Below, in pieces: positions 42,948 to 51,819 of a stretch of 64,000 nt of DNA. A program made the translations under genes and the position numbers. The DNA is from Bacteroidales bacterium (GTDB taxonomy: Bacteria; Bacteroidota; Bacteroidia; Bacteroidales; UBA932). The notes below the pieces were generated by a model that saw only the letters and a program-made list of their open reading frames with translations, did not search any database and had not been told where the DNA came from. Positions within the stretch are counted from its first letter, which is position 1. Each line of letters opens with the position of its first letter. Location: the NCBI GenBank assembly GCA_023667095.1, contig JAMPAT010000002.1:131445-195444 (forward strand), given 5' to 3'.

Positions 42948-43657
42948 CTCTCCCTGGTGACATTCACCTTGAGCCATACAGCCTTTTCAAGTTCAAACGC
43001 ACCCGTAAATACAGCCGGCTCCCCAACCCCTCTGCGGAAAGCCTCCAGCCTGTACTGGACGAACCTTTTACCATCCATGCCGATATTCCACCAGGATTCG
43101 GCATACTGGCTGGATGAATCAACCGTGATTGTACGTCCGTCATCTTCAAGGAGCATTGTATAGCTTTCAACCTCCTCAAGGAAAGGCTCTGAAAAAGAGA
43201 CGGACAATTTGGCATTGGCAACTGAGCAGTTTATCCGTACAGATCTCACCTCATCGACATCAATGTCAAGGTCCCTTGCATACTCCCCTGCCATACGCAT
43301 GCACCCATTGCCATGCTCCGCATCCTGCGCTGTGCAGTTCTCTGCATAGACACGGTATGAACCTGGAGCAATTGCTATTGGTGACGACATCACATCTCCA
43401 TATTTCATGGTCCTGACCATAGTGGAGGTTTCCTTGTCCACAATCTCTATCGTATAGGATGCAAGCTGGTCATCCGGCACTGATTTTCCAATCGGGACAA
43501 CCACCATGTCATCATCTGTACGCAAGTCAAAACCAATATATCCATATCCGGAATCCGCCTGCGTGTCTGGTACAAATTTACCTGTACATGAAGCGGCAAG
43601 GCACAATGACAGCCATGCCACAAAACATTTTCCTATAATAACAGATGCCCTATTCAT
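42866..43657 (-). CDS. DUF4493-type lipoprotein, probably truncated
   Basis: About 263 residues from Met at 43657 with lipobox LAASC. The DUF4493 pattern is visible: GYGYIGFDLRTDDDMVV, SYTIEIVDKE, PIAIAPGSYRVYAENC and VRINCSVANAKLSVSFSEPF. The last 25 or so residues are encoded by the antisense of the convergent ABC-F gene, so the natural C-terminus seems to have been lost and replaced by read-through into that gene. It is the last gene of the DUF4493/PCMD operon and overlaps the previous one by 8 bp. Confidence 0.7.
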   Translation of the reverse strand: MNRASVIIGKCFVAWLSLCLAASCTGKFVPDTQADSGYGYIGFDLRTDDDMVVVPIGKSVPDDQLASYTIEIVDKETSTMVRTMKYGDVMSSPIAIAPGSYRVYAENCTAQDAEHGNGCMRMAGEYARDLDIDVDEVRSVRINCSVANAKLSVSFSEPFLEEVESYTMLLEDDGRTITVDSSSQYAESWWNIGMDGKRFVQYRLEAFRRGVGEPAVFTGAFELEKAVWLKVNVTRESQTESSSQRISFSSVREIISPIRSEAF

Positions 43658-45260
43658 ATACAAACTCAAATTCATCTATATAAAGAAGACTGCCTATGCC
43701 TCCGGTAAAATAGTCACCGAGATAGCTTGCACAGCATGTTATCACCACATATTTCGGTATCCTCTGTGTATCACGGTAATCAAGCTTTACCTCGAACTCT
43801 TTCCAGCCTCCGGTATATTCATCCGTCTCCAGTTTACCGTATGCAATTATATGCGCGTCCTTTTCGAAATCTACAAGTTTTCCTTCTGCCGTATTGACGT
43901 TGAAAGGAGCATCCCAATCAGTCAGGAACACCTGTACCTGGCATCTGTCTGTAGAGCCAAGCATGTCTTCGTATGGAGCCTTGACCTTGTCTATTGTAGC
44001 AGGAGTATAGTTATACCATCCTTTAAGTGAATAAGGACGTGATGTGAAAGGGACACCCCAGTCCAGGTCTGCCCCCATTCCATATATCCTGTTGAATTTA
44101 CCTGTATAGATGTTGCCGGCGGCAAAAGCAATTACAGCATTCTTGCTTTCCATCCTCACTGCCCTGCCCTTTACCTTGATTACATCCTCAGGCATTGTAG
44201 ACGAGCCTATAAATGAAGACGTTGCCTTGTTGGCCGAGTCCCAGACCTTTTCCGCAGCGTTTTCCGCATAAGGATACCAAAGTGATTTCGACCCTCCTTC
44301 ATTGGCATTCCACCAGTCGTCAAAACTCATGTTTGAAAGCTGGGCAGGAGTCTCCGTAGTAAACGGATACTCCGCACTTGCCTCGTCTCCTGACACTACC
44401 CGTACAACATATTCCGTCTCCGGGTCAAGTCCCGTAATGTCGGCTGAGATACCTACCCCTGATACTGTTGACTCTGCTCTCTCCCAGACATCTGAAGATG
44501 CTTTCCTATACTCAATAGCAGGATTTCCATGACCGTTGAAAGTCGCACGGACCAATGCATGGTAGCATCTCGGATTGACGGAAGTAATTTCCTCGTTTAC
44601 AACCTTCTGTATTACCTTTACAGTCCATCTGACATTTTCCCCGTCAGAAAGCCTGACATCGAATGTCCTGTCAAGGACACAGTCAAGCGTCATAGGGAAA
44701 CGGCAGTCAAGGGTCTCCTCCACCAGTGTAAAATCAACGCTTGTCTTTCCTGTTGTAGAAAGGATTTCCGAACCTTCCGGCTCCAGTTTCATGGCATTGA
44801 AGCGCACCTTTGAAAGTTTCTGTCCTGCTGTCACATAGACTATTGCAATCTTTTCCCTCAGATTGAATTCTGTCTCCCCGGCCTGGTTGTCGACTTCTAT
44901 ATAGCGTGCAATCGGCTGCTCCGCTGAAATTGTCCAGACATACTTCTGATAGGTCTTCAATGTAAACTGTACCGGAGATGTAAGGTCAAGGCTTCCGGGA
45001 ATTCCCCCATCAACCTCAGCCTCGTCACTTACGGTAAATTTCTCTATCTTCACATCAGCAATGTCCGCAGTTTCTCCCAAGAGCACCTTCACCTCACGCC
45101 TGCCGGCATCTATTTCAACAGATTTCTGGCCCTCGACGGCAAATTCTGTAATAAGGCCGGGCACAATCGGATACGAGAGATCATTCTCGAACAGGCACGA
45201 TGAAATCAATGGCACCACTGCCACAAGAAATGATATATATCTGACAAAACGTCCCATCAT
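43650..45260 (-). CDS. PCMD-domain surface lipoprotein
   Basis: 536 residues with lipobox LISSC. The N-terminal half has Ig-like/BACON-like beta units (TFDVRLSDGENVRWTVKVIQ). The middle is fibronectin-like: ITGLDPETEYVVRVVSGDEA. The C-terminal PCMD (putative carbohydrate metabolism) domain has LSNMSFDDWWN, ADLDWGVPFTSRPYSLKGWY, YRDTQRIPKYVVITCCASYL and the end FTGGIGSLLYIDEFEFVYE. This domain probably binds glycans at the cell surface. Its ATG overlaps the stop of the barrel gene by 4 bp, so the two are translationally coupled. Confidence 0.82.
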   Translation of the reverse strand: MMGRFVRYISFLVAVVPLISSCLFENDLSYPIVPGLITEFAVEGQKSVEIDAGRREVKVLLGETADIADVKIEKFTVSDEAEVDGGIPGSLDLTSPVQFTLKTYQKYVWTISAEQPIARYIEVDNQAGETEFNLREKIAIVYVTAGQKLSKVRFNAMKLEPEGSEILSTTGKTSVDFTLVEETLDCRFPMTLDCVLDRTFDVRLSDGENVRWTVKVIQKVVNEEITSVNPRCYHALVRATFNGHGNPAIEYRKASSDVWERAESTVSGVGISADITGLDPETEYVVRVVSGDEASAEYPFTTETPAQLSNMSFDDWWNANEGGSKSLWYPYAENAAEKVWDSANKATSSFIGSSTMPEDVIKVKGRAVRMESKNAVIAFAAGNIYTGKFNRIYGMGADLDWGVPFTSRPYSLKGWYNYTPATIDKVKAPYEDMLGSTDRCQVQVFLTDWDAPFNVNTAEGKLVDFEKDAHIIAYGKLETDEYTGGWKEFEVKLDYRDTQRIPKYVVITCCASYLGDYFTGGIGSLLYIDEFEFVYE

Positions 45261-46066
45261 ACCCTGTTCTTTCTGTGTTTTCCTGTCAGTATATAGAAAG
45301 ACATGCCAATCTTGATAGACAGCAGATTTATCTTGAAGTTGGCATTGCTGTTCTCCATTACACTTTTTTCAACCTGGTTAGTCGTCTGCACGGTCTTCTG
45401 GTAGTCGAAGCCAAGCACACCTACAGACACTTCCAATGCAGCTTCATTTGTCATGAAGCAGACAACTCCAGGCACTATGCCGAGTGAAAGCTTGTAGATG
45501 TCGGAATATGTCCCGAACTTGTTCTCGCCTTCATGCCTGTATGACTCTGACTGTGCGTATGTACCTGCAGCACTGACCTCTGCAAATATCGCAAACCTGC
45601 GGCTGTTGGCAATAGGCATATAGTTTCTCAGTGCAATTGCGCCTGAATAGCCTTGCTTTATGTAATTGAGGTCGTTCACAGAAAAAGCCAGGTCATCACT
45701 CAAGGCAAGGTCTATATTGCCAAGATTGAATCCGGACTTCTCATAGTCGAACCTCAGGCCGACAGAAAGGTTGTTTGCAAAGAAATACGAAACATACGGA
45801 GAAATACCGAATGAATTCAGGTTTGCATGTACACCGTCGAGCAGCGAGAACAGCATCTTGTAGCCGGCATCATCCGATGCGTTTCCGATACTGTAGTTGT
45901 TGTAGGACACAGAGAGTCCGCATCCTACCGTTCCCTTGGGTATAAAGCAGGCATTGGCCTTTCCTATCCCCCTGTCAAAAGGCTCACCGGCCCCGTCTTC
46001 ACGGGAGCCGGCGAACGCCATAAAAGTCATTGATGCCAATAAGGCTGTCAAAAAGATTTTCTTCAT
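45257..46066 (-). CDS. Outer-membrane beta-barrel protein
   Basis: 269 residues with signal peptide KKIFLTALLASMTFMAFAGS. Alternating beta-strand patterns run throughout (CGLSVSYNNYSIG, GISPYVSYFFANNLSVGLRF, YSGAIALRNYMPIANSRRFA), ending INLLSIKIGMSFYILTGKHR. It resembles OmpW/OprF-like porin-fold proteins. It lies in the middle of the DUF4493/PCMD operon and may anchor or pass partners of the surface lipoproteins. The exact family is unknown. Confidence 0.75.
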   Translation of the reverse strand: MKKIFLTALLASMTFMAFAGSREDGAGEPFDRGIGKANACFIPKGTVGCGLSVSYNNYSIGNASDDAGYKMLFSLLDGVHANLNSFGISPYVSYFFANNLSVGLRFDYEKSGFNLGNIDLALSDDLAFSVNDLNYIKQGYSGAIALRNYMPIANSRRFAIFAEVSAAGTYAQSESYRHEGENKFGTYSDIYKLSLGIVPGVVCFMTNEAALEVSVGVLGFDYQKTVQTTNQVEKSVMENSNANFKINLLSIKIGMSFYILTGKHRKNRV

Positions 46067-46071
46067 CAGGT

Positions 46072-48237
46072 CTATTTATAGTTAACTTGATTTGCCTGTT
46101 CCGGAGTCAGGCTGGCAAGGTCATACTCGAACGAGAACTCGTCCAGATAGAGCAAGCTGCCAACTCCTCCTGTAAAGTAATCACCGTATTTGCTGGCTGC
46201 CCCGACAACGACGATATACTTAGGTGTCCTTGTCACATCACGGTAGACAATCGGTATGGTAAACTCTACATAACCGTCGGTACGGTTGCAGTCCATAGTA
46301 CCATAAGCTATGATCGCAGGGTCATTCTGTACATCTACAAAACGCTTGTTTCCTGTATCGACATTGAACGGAGCATCCCAGTCTGTCAGGATAACCTGTA
46401 TCTGTGCAATGTCATCTTGTCCCTTCATATAGTCATACGGACTGTTTGTGTAGTTGACAGCAGCAGGACTATAGTCATAATATCCTTTCAGGGCAACAGG
46501 CCTTGAAGAGAATTCAACTCCCCAATCCAGTGATGCACCCATAGGACTTAAGATTACCTTACCGAATTTTCCTGTATAGATATTGCCGGCAGCAAATTTC
46601 ATCTTGTATGCACTTTCAAGGCGTGCTGCCCTCTTTCCTTCACCAGCAACTGCAAGATGCTCTGACTCCGGTGTTGTAGGATACAGGCTCAACATCTTTG
46701 TACCCCCGTTTGCTGTATCCCATGTCGGATTCTGTGCATCCTGGAGATATGGATACCAGGCACCGCTGTCCTGCCACCAGTCATCAAATCCCATATTGTA
46801 AAGGACCTGTGCCGGTTCTGTGGTAAATTCTATATAGCGTGTCTCTGTATCCTTTGCCGATATTGCCCTTACCTGGTATGTGGTCTCAGCATCAAGTGAA
46901 GAGATTACAGCAGAATATGTCCTTGAGGCAACATTCATCTCCACATTTGTCTCCGGTATTGAAGTCCAGTCTGCATCGGAAGCCTTCCTGTAGCTGAATG
47001 TCAATCCTGCCGGTGCATCCTGGGCAAACCATTTTCCTTCAACAACCACGAACTTGGCCCATGGAGCAGCTGAGACGATATCAGCATCGACATCTGATAT
47101 TACAGTAAAGTTGAAGTCAACTTTGGCAAGATGCCCCTTGATGTCATAGAGAAGGAACGACATGCTATACTCACCAAGTCCAAGGGAAGCAATAAAGTCA
47201 GTAACGTCAACAGAAGCGGACAATGAGCCGTATGCAACTGAAGAAGCCTTGATTCCTTTCGCGGCAAGTGCAGAAATCATGGAATCATCGGCATCAACAA
47301 GTTCATTCCATGCAGCAACCTTTGACATGACTGCATCATCGCCTGTAATCACAAGGCTCCTGATTCCTTTGGATGCCTCAAAATTAAATATCCTGCTGTC
47401 ATTGTTGCCGACAGTGATATAGTTCTGGGCAACAAGTTCAAAGCCCTCGTTTGTAGTAATCTGCGGAAGCGAAGAATTGTCAAAGTCAAGGACAAGGTCA
47501 TATTCCTTCTCTGTCATGCTGTCGTCAACAATCAGCTTGAAAGCACCGTAGCCAGTGTCATCTGTCTTCTCACCGACAGCAAATTTGAGCGCGTAATGCT
47601 GCTGTGCCTTGACATCAGTATATGTATCCTTCATCACGAACTCCTCCCCGTCTGAATTGACAAGGGTCAATGTCCATTTCAATGTACCGTCTGCCCTGAG
47701 ATATCCTGTCTTGTCAAGTGTACCGTCTTCCTTGCTGAAATTCAGTCCATTGTCAGATGAATTGCTTACAAGGACAGAATACCCGGTAAACTCGTCTGTT
47801 ATTGAGCTGTCGAATGACACTGTCACCATCACATTTGAAAGTGTGGCCACAATATCAGCATAATTGAGTCTCTGAGGAAGGATATTCACATCTGTCTCAC
47901 CGCTGTAGAAAGGGGCATCGAATGCAGCCTCTGTCCCCTCATCACCGGAAACGGCCACAACCCTGTAGGCTCCCGCCGCTATCTCTATCGGGTCATCAGA
48001 AGTAAGTGTACGGTGATCATCACGTGAAGCGACAAGTTCATCACCCCTGTAGACAGATATGGCAAATGTCATATCATCTGACGGTGCCTCGACTGACTTG
48101 AGGATAACCTTGTCATCCTGCAGCATGCCGACAGCGAGGCAGCCTGTCCCTTCACTGTCAATTGACTTCTCATTGCAGGAAGCAACCGACAGCAAGGCAA
48201 GCGACGCCGCCAATATGTCAATTATATGTCTTTTCAT
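46072..48237 (-). CDS. DUF4493 + PCMD domain surface lipoprotein
   Basis: 721 residues; lipobox SVASC. The N-terminal DUF4493 domain (DDMTFAISVYRGDELVASRD, EIAAGAYRVVAVSGDEGTEA) is followed by a central beta region and a fibronectin-like part (SLDAETTYQVRAISAKDTET). The C-terminal PCMD domain opens LYNMGFDDWW and closes FTGGVGSLLYLDEFSFEYD. The order DUF4493 then PCMD joins, in one protein, the two domains that are separate in the neighbouring genes. It is probably a glycan-binding surface protein. The gene starts 24 bases after the upstream DUF4493 gene. Confidence 0.83.
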   Translation of the reverse strand: MKRHIIDILAASLALLSVASCNEKSIDSEGTGCLAVGMLQDDKVILKSVEAPSDDMTFAISVYRGDELVASRDDHRTLTSDDPIEIAAGAYRVVAVSGDEGTEAAFDAPFYSGETDVNILPQRLNYADIVATLSNVMVTVSFDSSITDEFTGYSVLVSNSSDNGLNFSKEDGTLDKTGYLRADGTLKWTLTLVNSDGEEFVMKDTYTDVKAQQHYALKFAVGEKTDDTGYGAFKLIVDDSMTEKEYDLVLDFDNSSLPQITTNEGFELVAQNYITVGNNDSRIFNFEASKGIRSLVITGDDAVMSKVAAWNELVDADDSMISALAAKGIKASSVAYGSLSASVDVTDFIASLGLGEYSMSFLLYDIKGHLAKVDFNFTVISDVDADIVSAAPWAKFVVVEGKWFAQDAPAGLTFSYRKASDADWTSIPETNVEMNVASRTYSAVISSLDAETTYQVRAISAKDTETRYIEFTTEPAQVLYNMGFDDWWQDSGAWYPYLQDAQNPTWDTANGGTKMLSLYPTTPESEHLAVAGEGKRAARLESAYKMKFAAGNIYTGKFGKVILSPMGASLDWGVEFSSRPVALKGYYDYSPAAVNYTNSPYDYMKGQDDIAQIQVILTDWDAPFNVDTGNKRFVDVQNDPAIIAYGTMDCNRTDGYVEFTIPIVYRDVTRTPKYIVVVGAASKYGDYFTGGVGSLLYLDEFSFEYDLASLTPEQANQVNYK

Positions 48238-48261
48238 TACCTGTTTCCTGTTTAAGAGTCA

Positions 48262-49485
48262 CTATTCAATATGGAATGTAAGGGCCTTTTCCATTGACTT
48301 GCCGGCCTCGTCTTCCACATACAATGTAAAGACTACATCCTGCCCTGCAAAATCAACTTTTGCTACCTCCCACAGCATGCCGACGATAAGCTGTGTCAGG
48401 TCAAAGTCAACTGAGGTCTGCCCTCTAAGTTCATCTTTAGTCTTCATCCCGACTCCTGAGAGCATGTCAAGTGTCTCTTCTGCACCGTAGATAAGGTCAA
48501 GCTCTGCATTGCCGTTATTGATCGCTGCAATCAACGGCTTGAAATTGTCACTGACATTGACCTTGAACTGGGCAACCTTATTCGGAGCCTTGACAACGAG
48601 GTCTACAGTCAAGTCTGAAGTTATTGTCCTGGTCTCGAATGACGGATTTGCATCCCATACAAGCGACGGAACATTCTCCGGCTCCACCGGGTCAACCGGT
48701 TCCACAGGATCAACTGGCTCGACCGGCTGCCCAGGTCCTTCGACAGGTGTCTCTCCGAAACCAGGGATTGTTATGTCCTGGTCTTTGTCATTTGTAGAAT
48801 AGTCAACTTCAAGCTCTATTGCAGCTGAACCAGTAGTCTTTGCGTCAAGGTTAATGATATGGTGGTCCTTTGCTGCGACATTGACAATATCACCATCGAA
48901 AGAAGCCTCTGAAGCATCTGTTTCACGGTATCCGTCAACATGGATGTGCAAAGGTGCGACAGAAAAATATCCTGCCAGCTCCCAGTTATCCTTGTTCCAT
49001 ACAAGTGAGCCTTCACCGTTTGAGATTGTGACTGTGAATGCGGAAAGTTCATTGAGGAAATTCTCTGAAGGGTTAAGTGTGACCTTCATATTCTGGAGCG
49101 AGCATGTCAGCTGGACAGCGGTCACCTGTCCGGCCACAATGTCAAATTCTTTTGAGCCGCCATATACTGGATAGTCAAATGCAGCAGCAACATCCTCTGC
49201 AGAGACTGCTTCTACCACATATTTCCCGGCACTGAGGTCAAGGATTGCAGGAACATCTGCATAGCGGTCAAATACCTTGCTCCAGCCGTCAGCCGGCCTT
49301 GTTATTGAAATCCTGAAATCATCAACAGACACGCTTCCCGCGTCTGACTTGACAATGATATAGTCTCCGCCATAGGAAAGGTCGAAAGAGAGCGAGCCTT
49401 CCCCCCGGTTCTCGATAATCTTTTCGTTACAGCCGGTAAATACGGCAAGTACAGCAGCCAATATAGTATAAAGTATCTTTTTCAT
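48262..49485 (-). CDS. DUF4493 lipoprotein with Pro-rich linker
   Basis: About 407 residues from MKKILYTILAAVLAVFTGCN (lipobox VFTGC). An upstream ATG at 49509 overlaps the previous stop by 8 bp and adds only MNNENDTT. The DUF4493 core (GSLSFDLSYGGDYIIVKSDA, DFRISITRPADGWSKVFDRY, SAGKYVVEAVSAEDVAAAFD) is joined by a linker with PVEPVDPVEPVDPVEP to a C-terminal domain that repeats the mid-region plan of its neighbours (no PCMD). The linker is encoded by short tandem DNA repeats near 48665-48730. Confidence 0.8.
   Translation of the reverse strand: MKKILYTILAAVLAVFTGCNEKIIENRGEGSLSFDLSYGGDYIIVKSDAGSVSVDDFRISITRPADGWSKVFDRYADVPAILDLSAGKYVVEAVSAEDVAAAFDYPVYGGSKEFDIVAGQVTAVQLTCSLQNMKVTLNPSENFLNELSAFTVTISNGEGSLVWNKDNWELAGYFSVAPLHIHVDGYRETDASEASFDGDIVNVAAKDHHIINLDAKTTGSAAIELEVDYSTNDKDQDITIPGFGETPVEGPGQPVEPVDPVEPVDPVEPENVPSLVWDANPSFETRTITSDLTVDLVVKAPNKVAQFKVNVSDNFKPLIAAINNGNAELDLIYGAEETLDMLSGVGMKTKDELRGQTSVDFDLTQLIVGMLWEVAKVDFAGQDVVFTLYVEDEAGKSMEKALTFHIE
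48665..48730 (-). repeat. Short tandem repeat encoding the Pro-Val-Asp/Glu linker
   Basis: The words ggttcc/ggatcaactggctcgaccgg recur with a 9-18 base unit and give (P-V-D/E)n. Such repeats readily change copy number. Confidence 0.6.
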
Positions 49486-49501
49486 TGTTGTATCATTTTC
49501 A

Positions 49502-51682
49502 TTATTCATAGATAAGTTCGATGTCGTCTATCCTCAATATTGATCCGACCAGTGCAGCTTCATTGCCGCCAGGCATCACGATATTGGCCCTCTGCCATGA
49601 TGGAGAGGAGGCAGTGGAAGACTTGAAGCACATATAGATTGATGCTGCCTTCCTGTCTGTAGCACTATATGCGAGAGGAATGTCAATAACCTTTCCTGCT
49701 GATTCTTCCTGCCCGTCTGTAATTTCTCCGGATGCGATGACATTGCCTTCTGCATCTTTCAGTTCCACATACATATTAAAGCTCTCGCCACTGTAAGGAA
49801 GATACTGATACCAGAAAGACAGTTTTGCAGGACGGCTTGCGAAGGCATGTCCATTTGTCTCATGGTCTCCTCCGTCAGTTGCTGTTCCTATCCATATTTC
49901 ACCTGCTGCAGTCTTGACACTTATACTTCCTGGACTGGTAGATGTTGCTGACTTTCCTGTACATACTGTAGCTAACTGGGCAGCACGGCTGTTCCCGTCA
50001 TAATATGAGACAGCAGGAAAATTCTTATAGTTGAAATTGCTGCCGATTCCTAAAGCCGTTCCGGAACATTCATCCCTCATTGTCTTCTTGCTGTTCACAG
50101 CCCACCATTGGTCCGTACCGCCATTGGTCCACGGAAGATACCAGTCTACACTTCTACCGCTCTGGGCAGTGACCTTATATGCAAAAGATTCGGTCGTCCA
50201 CTCCTCAAACCCGGCATTTCCGACCTGTGCAGCAGCTTCAGTCCTTGCCTTAGACACATCTGAAGCGACAAACCAGCCATCATACATTGCACGGAACTGA
50301 TATTCAGTGTCAGGCTCCAGACCAGAAAGGTCAGCCAGTACGATTTCCCGGCCGGAAGATGAGACATGCTCAACAGCAGTCCATGATATACCGTCAGAGC
50401 TGTATTCAAGGGCAAACTTGTCCAGATTGCCTTTATGGACAGATATTCCCGGACTGACAATTCTCTTTGCCCATACATTATAGCCGGCAATATCCACAGA
50501 AGCCTTTGCATCAGGATACAATTTTATATATGCTGTCTGCTGCGCCTCCTTTCCCCTGCTGTCTGTAACTGTAAGGGTGAATTTGGCTGCCGGAGTGTCC
50601 TTTGACTCATATACAGAATTCCTTGCGATTCCGGAAAGTATACCTGAAAGGTCAATGACTCCCACTGTTGTGCTTGAAGCCCAGAAGAATCCTGCCTTTT
50701 CGAGCACAGATGCATCCGAGAGGCTTGCAAAATCCACAGATGCAGGAACTCCAAGGCCCGCAAGATATTCAGACTCAATCTCAAGCACGCAAGACTGGAT
50801 TCCGGCCTTGGCTGAATATGAGAATGACACATTGTCTGCAGAAACGGATTCCGCACCTTCATATATATAATAGCTGTCATTCCCGTCAAACTCAGCAGCC
50901 ACTATATAAGGAGCCTCAGCCGAAAGCGCATCAGGAGAAATCTCCACATTCTTTTCTATTGTTTCTACAGAGTTGTCAACCTTTATGTTTAGCATAAGGC
51001 TTCCCTTTATATCAGGGTCTACATCCACCTTGAAGGTAACGAAGTCATTGGGACTGTATTCCTCTGCAGGCGCAGCGAAATATCTCCATGAACCATCAAT
51101 CTTTGCATAGACCTCAAGTACAAGCTTACCGGCAGGTATATATCCTGCACGTGTCTCTGTCTGGAGGAATTTAAGCGACTTGCCCTTGATAGTATTATGC
51201 CTTATGACTGCATAATATCCCTCCGGGTAGAAATTGGCGATATTCTCACCGTATGTCACGGCAGCCTTGACATTTGCAAGGCGTGCAACAGCCTTTACTG
51301 TCTCCTTTGTCTGGCCATGGACAGTAAACGGCTCGTCAGCCATATAGAAAGGCTTGTCGAAGCCGACACCGAGAGAATCACCGAGCTTCGCGAGAAGACG
51401 GTACTCACCGGTATTGAGCTTGATTACCGCATCCTTTGCGGAACTGTACTGCTGGCTATAGAGCCTGATCTTCCTTGAGTTGAAGATTTCAATCCAGAAG
51501 TTGTCCAAATCCACTTCCTCCTCAACAGATTTGAGGGTAACATCATGGAAATCAGAAGAAAGACTGACAACGACCTCACCTGCCTGTGTGCTTTCATCAA
51601 CAGGAGAAGGCATAATCAGCTTTTCATTACATGCGGACAACAAGATCACCAGTAATGCTGGAACTAATCTTAGACGTCTCAT
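49502..51682 (-). CDS. DUF4493 + PCMD-like surface lipoprotein
   Basis: 726 residues; signal with lipobox VILLSAC. The N-terminal DUF4493 part reads DNFWIEIFNSRKIRLYSQQY and LNTGEYRLLAKLGDSLGVGF. A fibronectin-like unit follows (LSGLEPDTEYQFRAMYDGWF). The C-terminal domain begins GNAGFEEWTTESFAYKVTA and ends GSILRIDDIELIYE, a PCMD-like variant in which the DDWW motif is reduced to EEW. It is the first gene of the operon, downstream of a TAnnTTTG promoter. Confidence 0.82.
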   Translation of the reverse strand: MRRLRLVPALLVILLSACNEKLIMPSPVDESTQAGEVVVSLSSDFHDVTLKSVEEEVDLDNFWIEIFNSRKIRLYSQQYSSAKDAVIKLNTGEYRLLAKLGDSLGVGFDKPFYMADEPFTVHGQTKETVKAVARLANVKAAVTYGENIANFYPEGYYAVIRHNTIKGKSLKFLQTETRAGYIPAGKLVLEVYAKIDGSWRYFAAPAEEYSPNDFVTFKVDVDPDIKGSLMLNIKVDNSVETIEKNVEISPDALSAEAPYIVAAEFDGNDSYYIYEGAESVSADNVSFSYSAKAGIQSCVLEIESEYLAGLGVPASVDFASLSDASVLEKAGFFWASSTTVGVIDLSGILSGIARNSVYESKDTPAAKFTLTVTDSRGKEAQQTAYIKLYPDAKASVDIAGYNVWAKRIVSPGISVHKGNLDKFALEYSSDGISWTAVEHVSSSGREIVLADLSGLEPDTEYQFRAMYDGWFVASDVSKARTEAAAQVGNAGFEEWTTESFAYKVTAQSGRSVDWYLPWTNGGTDQWWAVNSKKTMRDECSGTALGIGSNFNYKNFPAVSYYDGNSRAAQLATVCTGKSATSTSPGSISVKTAAGEIWIGTATDGGDHETNGHAFASRPAKLSFWYQYLPYSGESFNMYVELKDAEGNVIASGEITDGQEESAGKVIDIPLAYSATDRKAASIYMCFKSSTASSPSWQRANIVMPGGNEAALVGSILRIDDIELIYE

Positions 51683-51715
51683 TTTTGTTTGGTTAAGAAA
51701 TTAAAAATATTCCGG

Positions 51716-51749
51716 CAAATGTACGCATTTTTTTGAAACTTTATCCAAA
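51716..51749 (-). promoter_or_regulatory. Promoter of the DUF4493/PCMD operon
   Basis: The minus strand has TTTG (51746-51749), a 22-base spacer and TACATTTG (51716-51723), 33 bases upstream of the start at 51682. The spacer is a little long. Confidence 0.55.
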
Positions 51750-51819
51750 TGGGCACATTTATTGCCATTAAAGGCTGTTTTGCCAATACGGCAACCATGT
51801 CCGGAAGACAGCAATGACA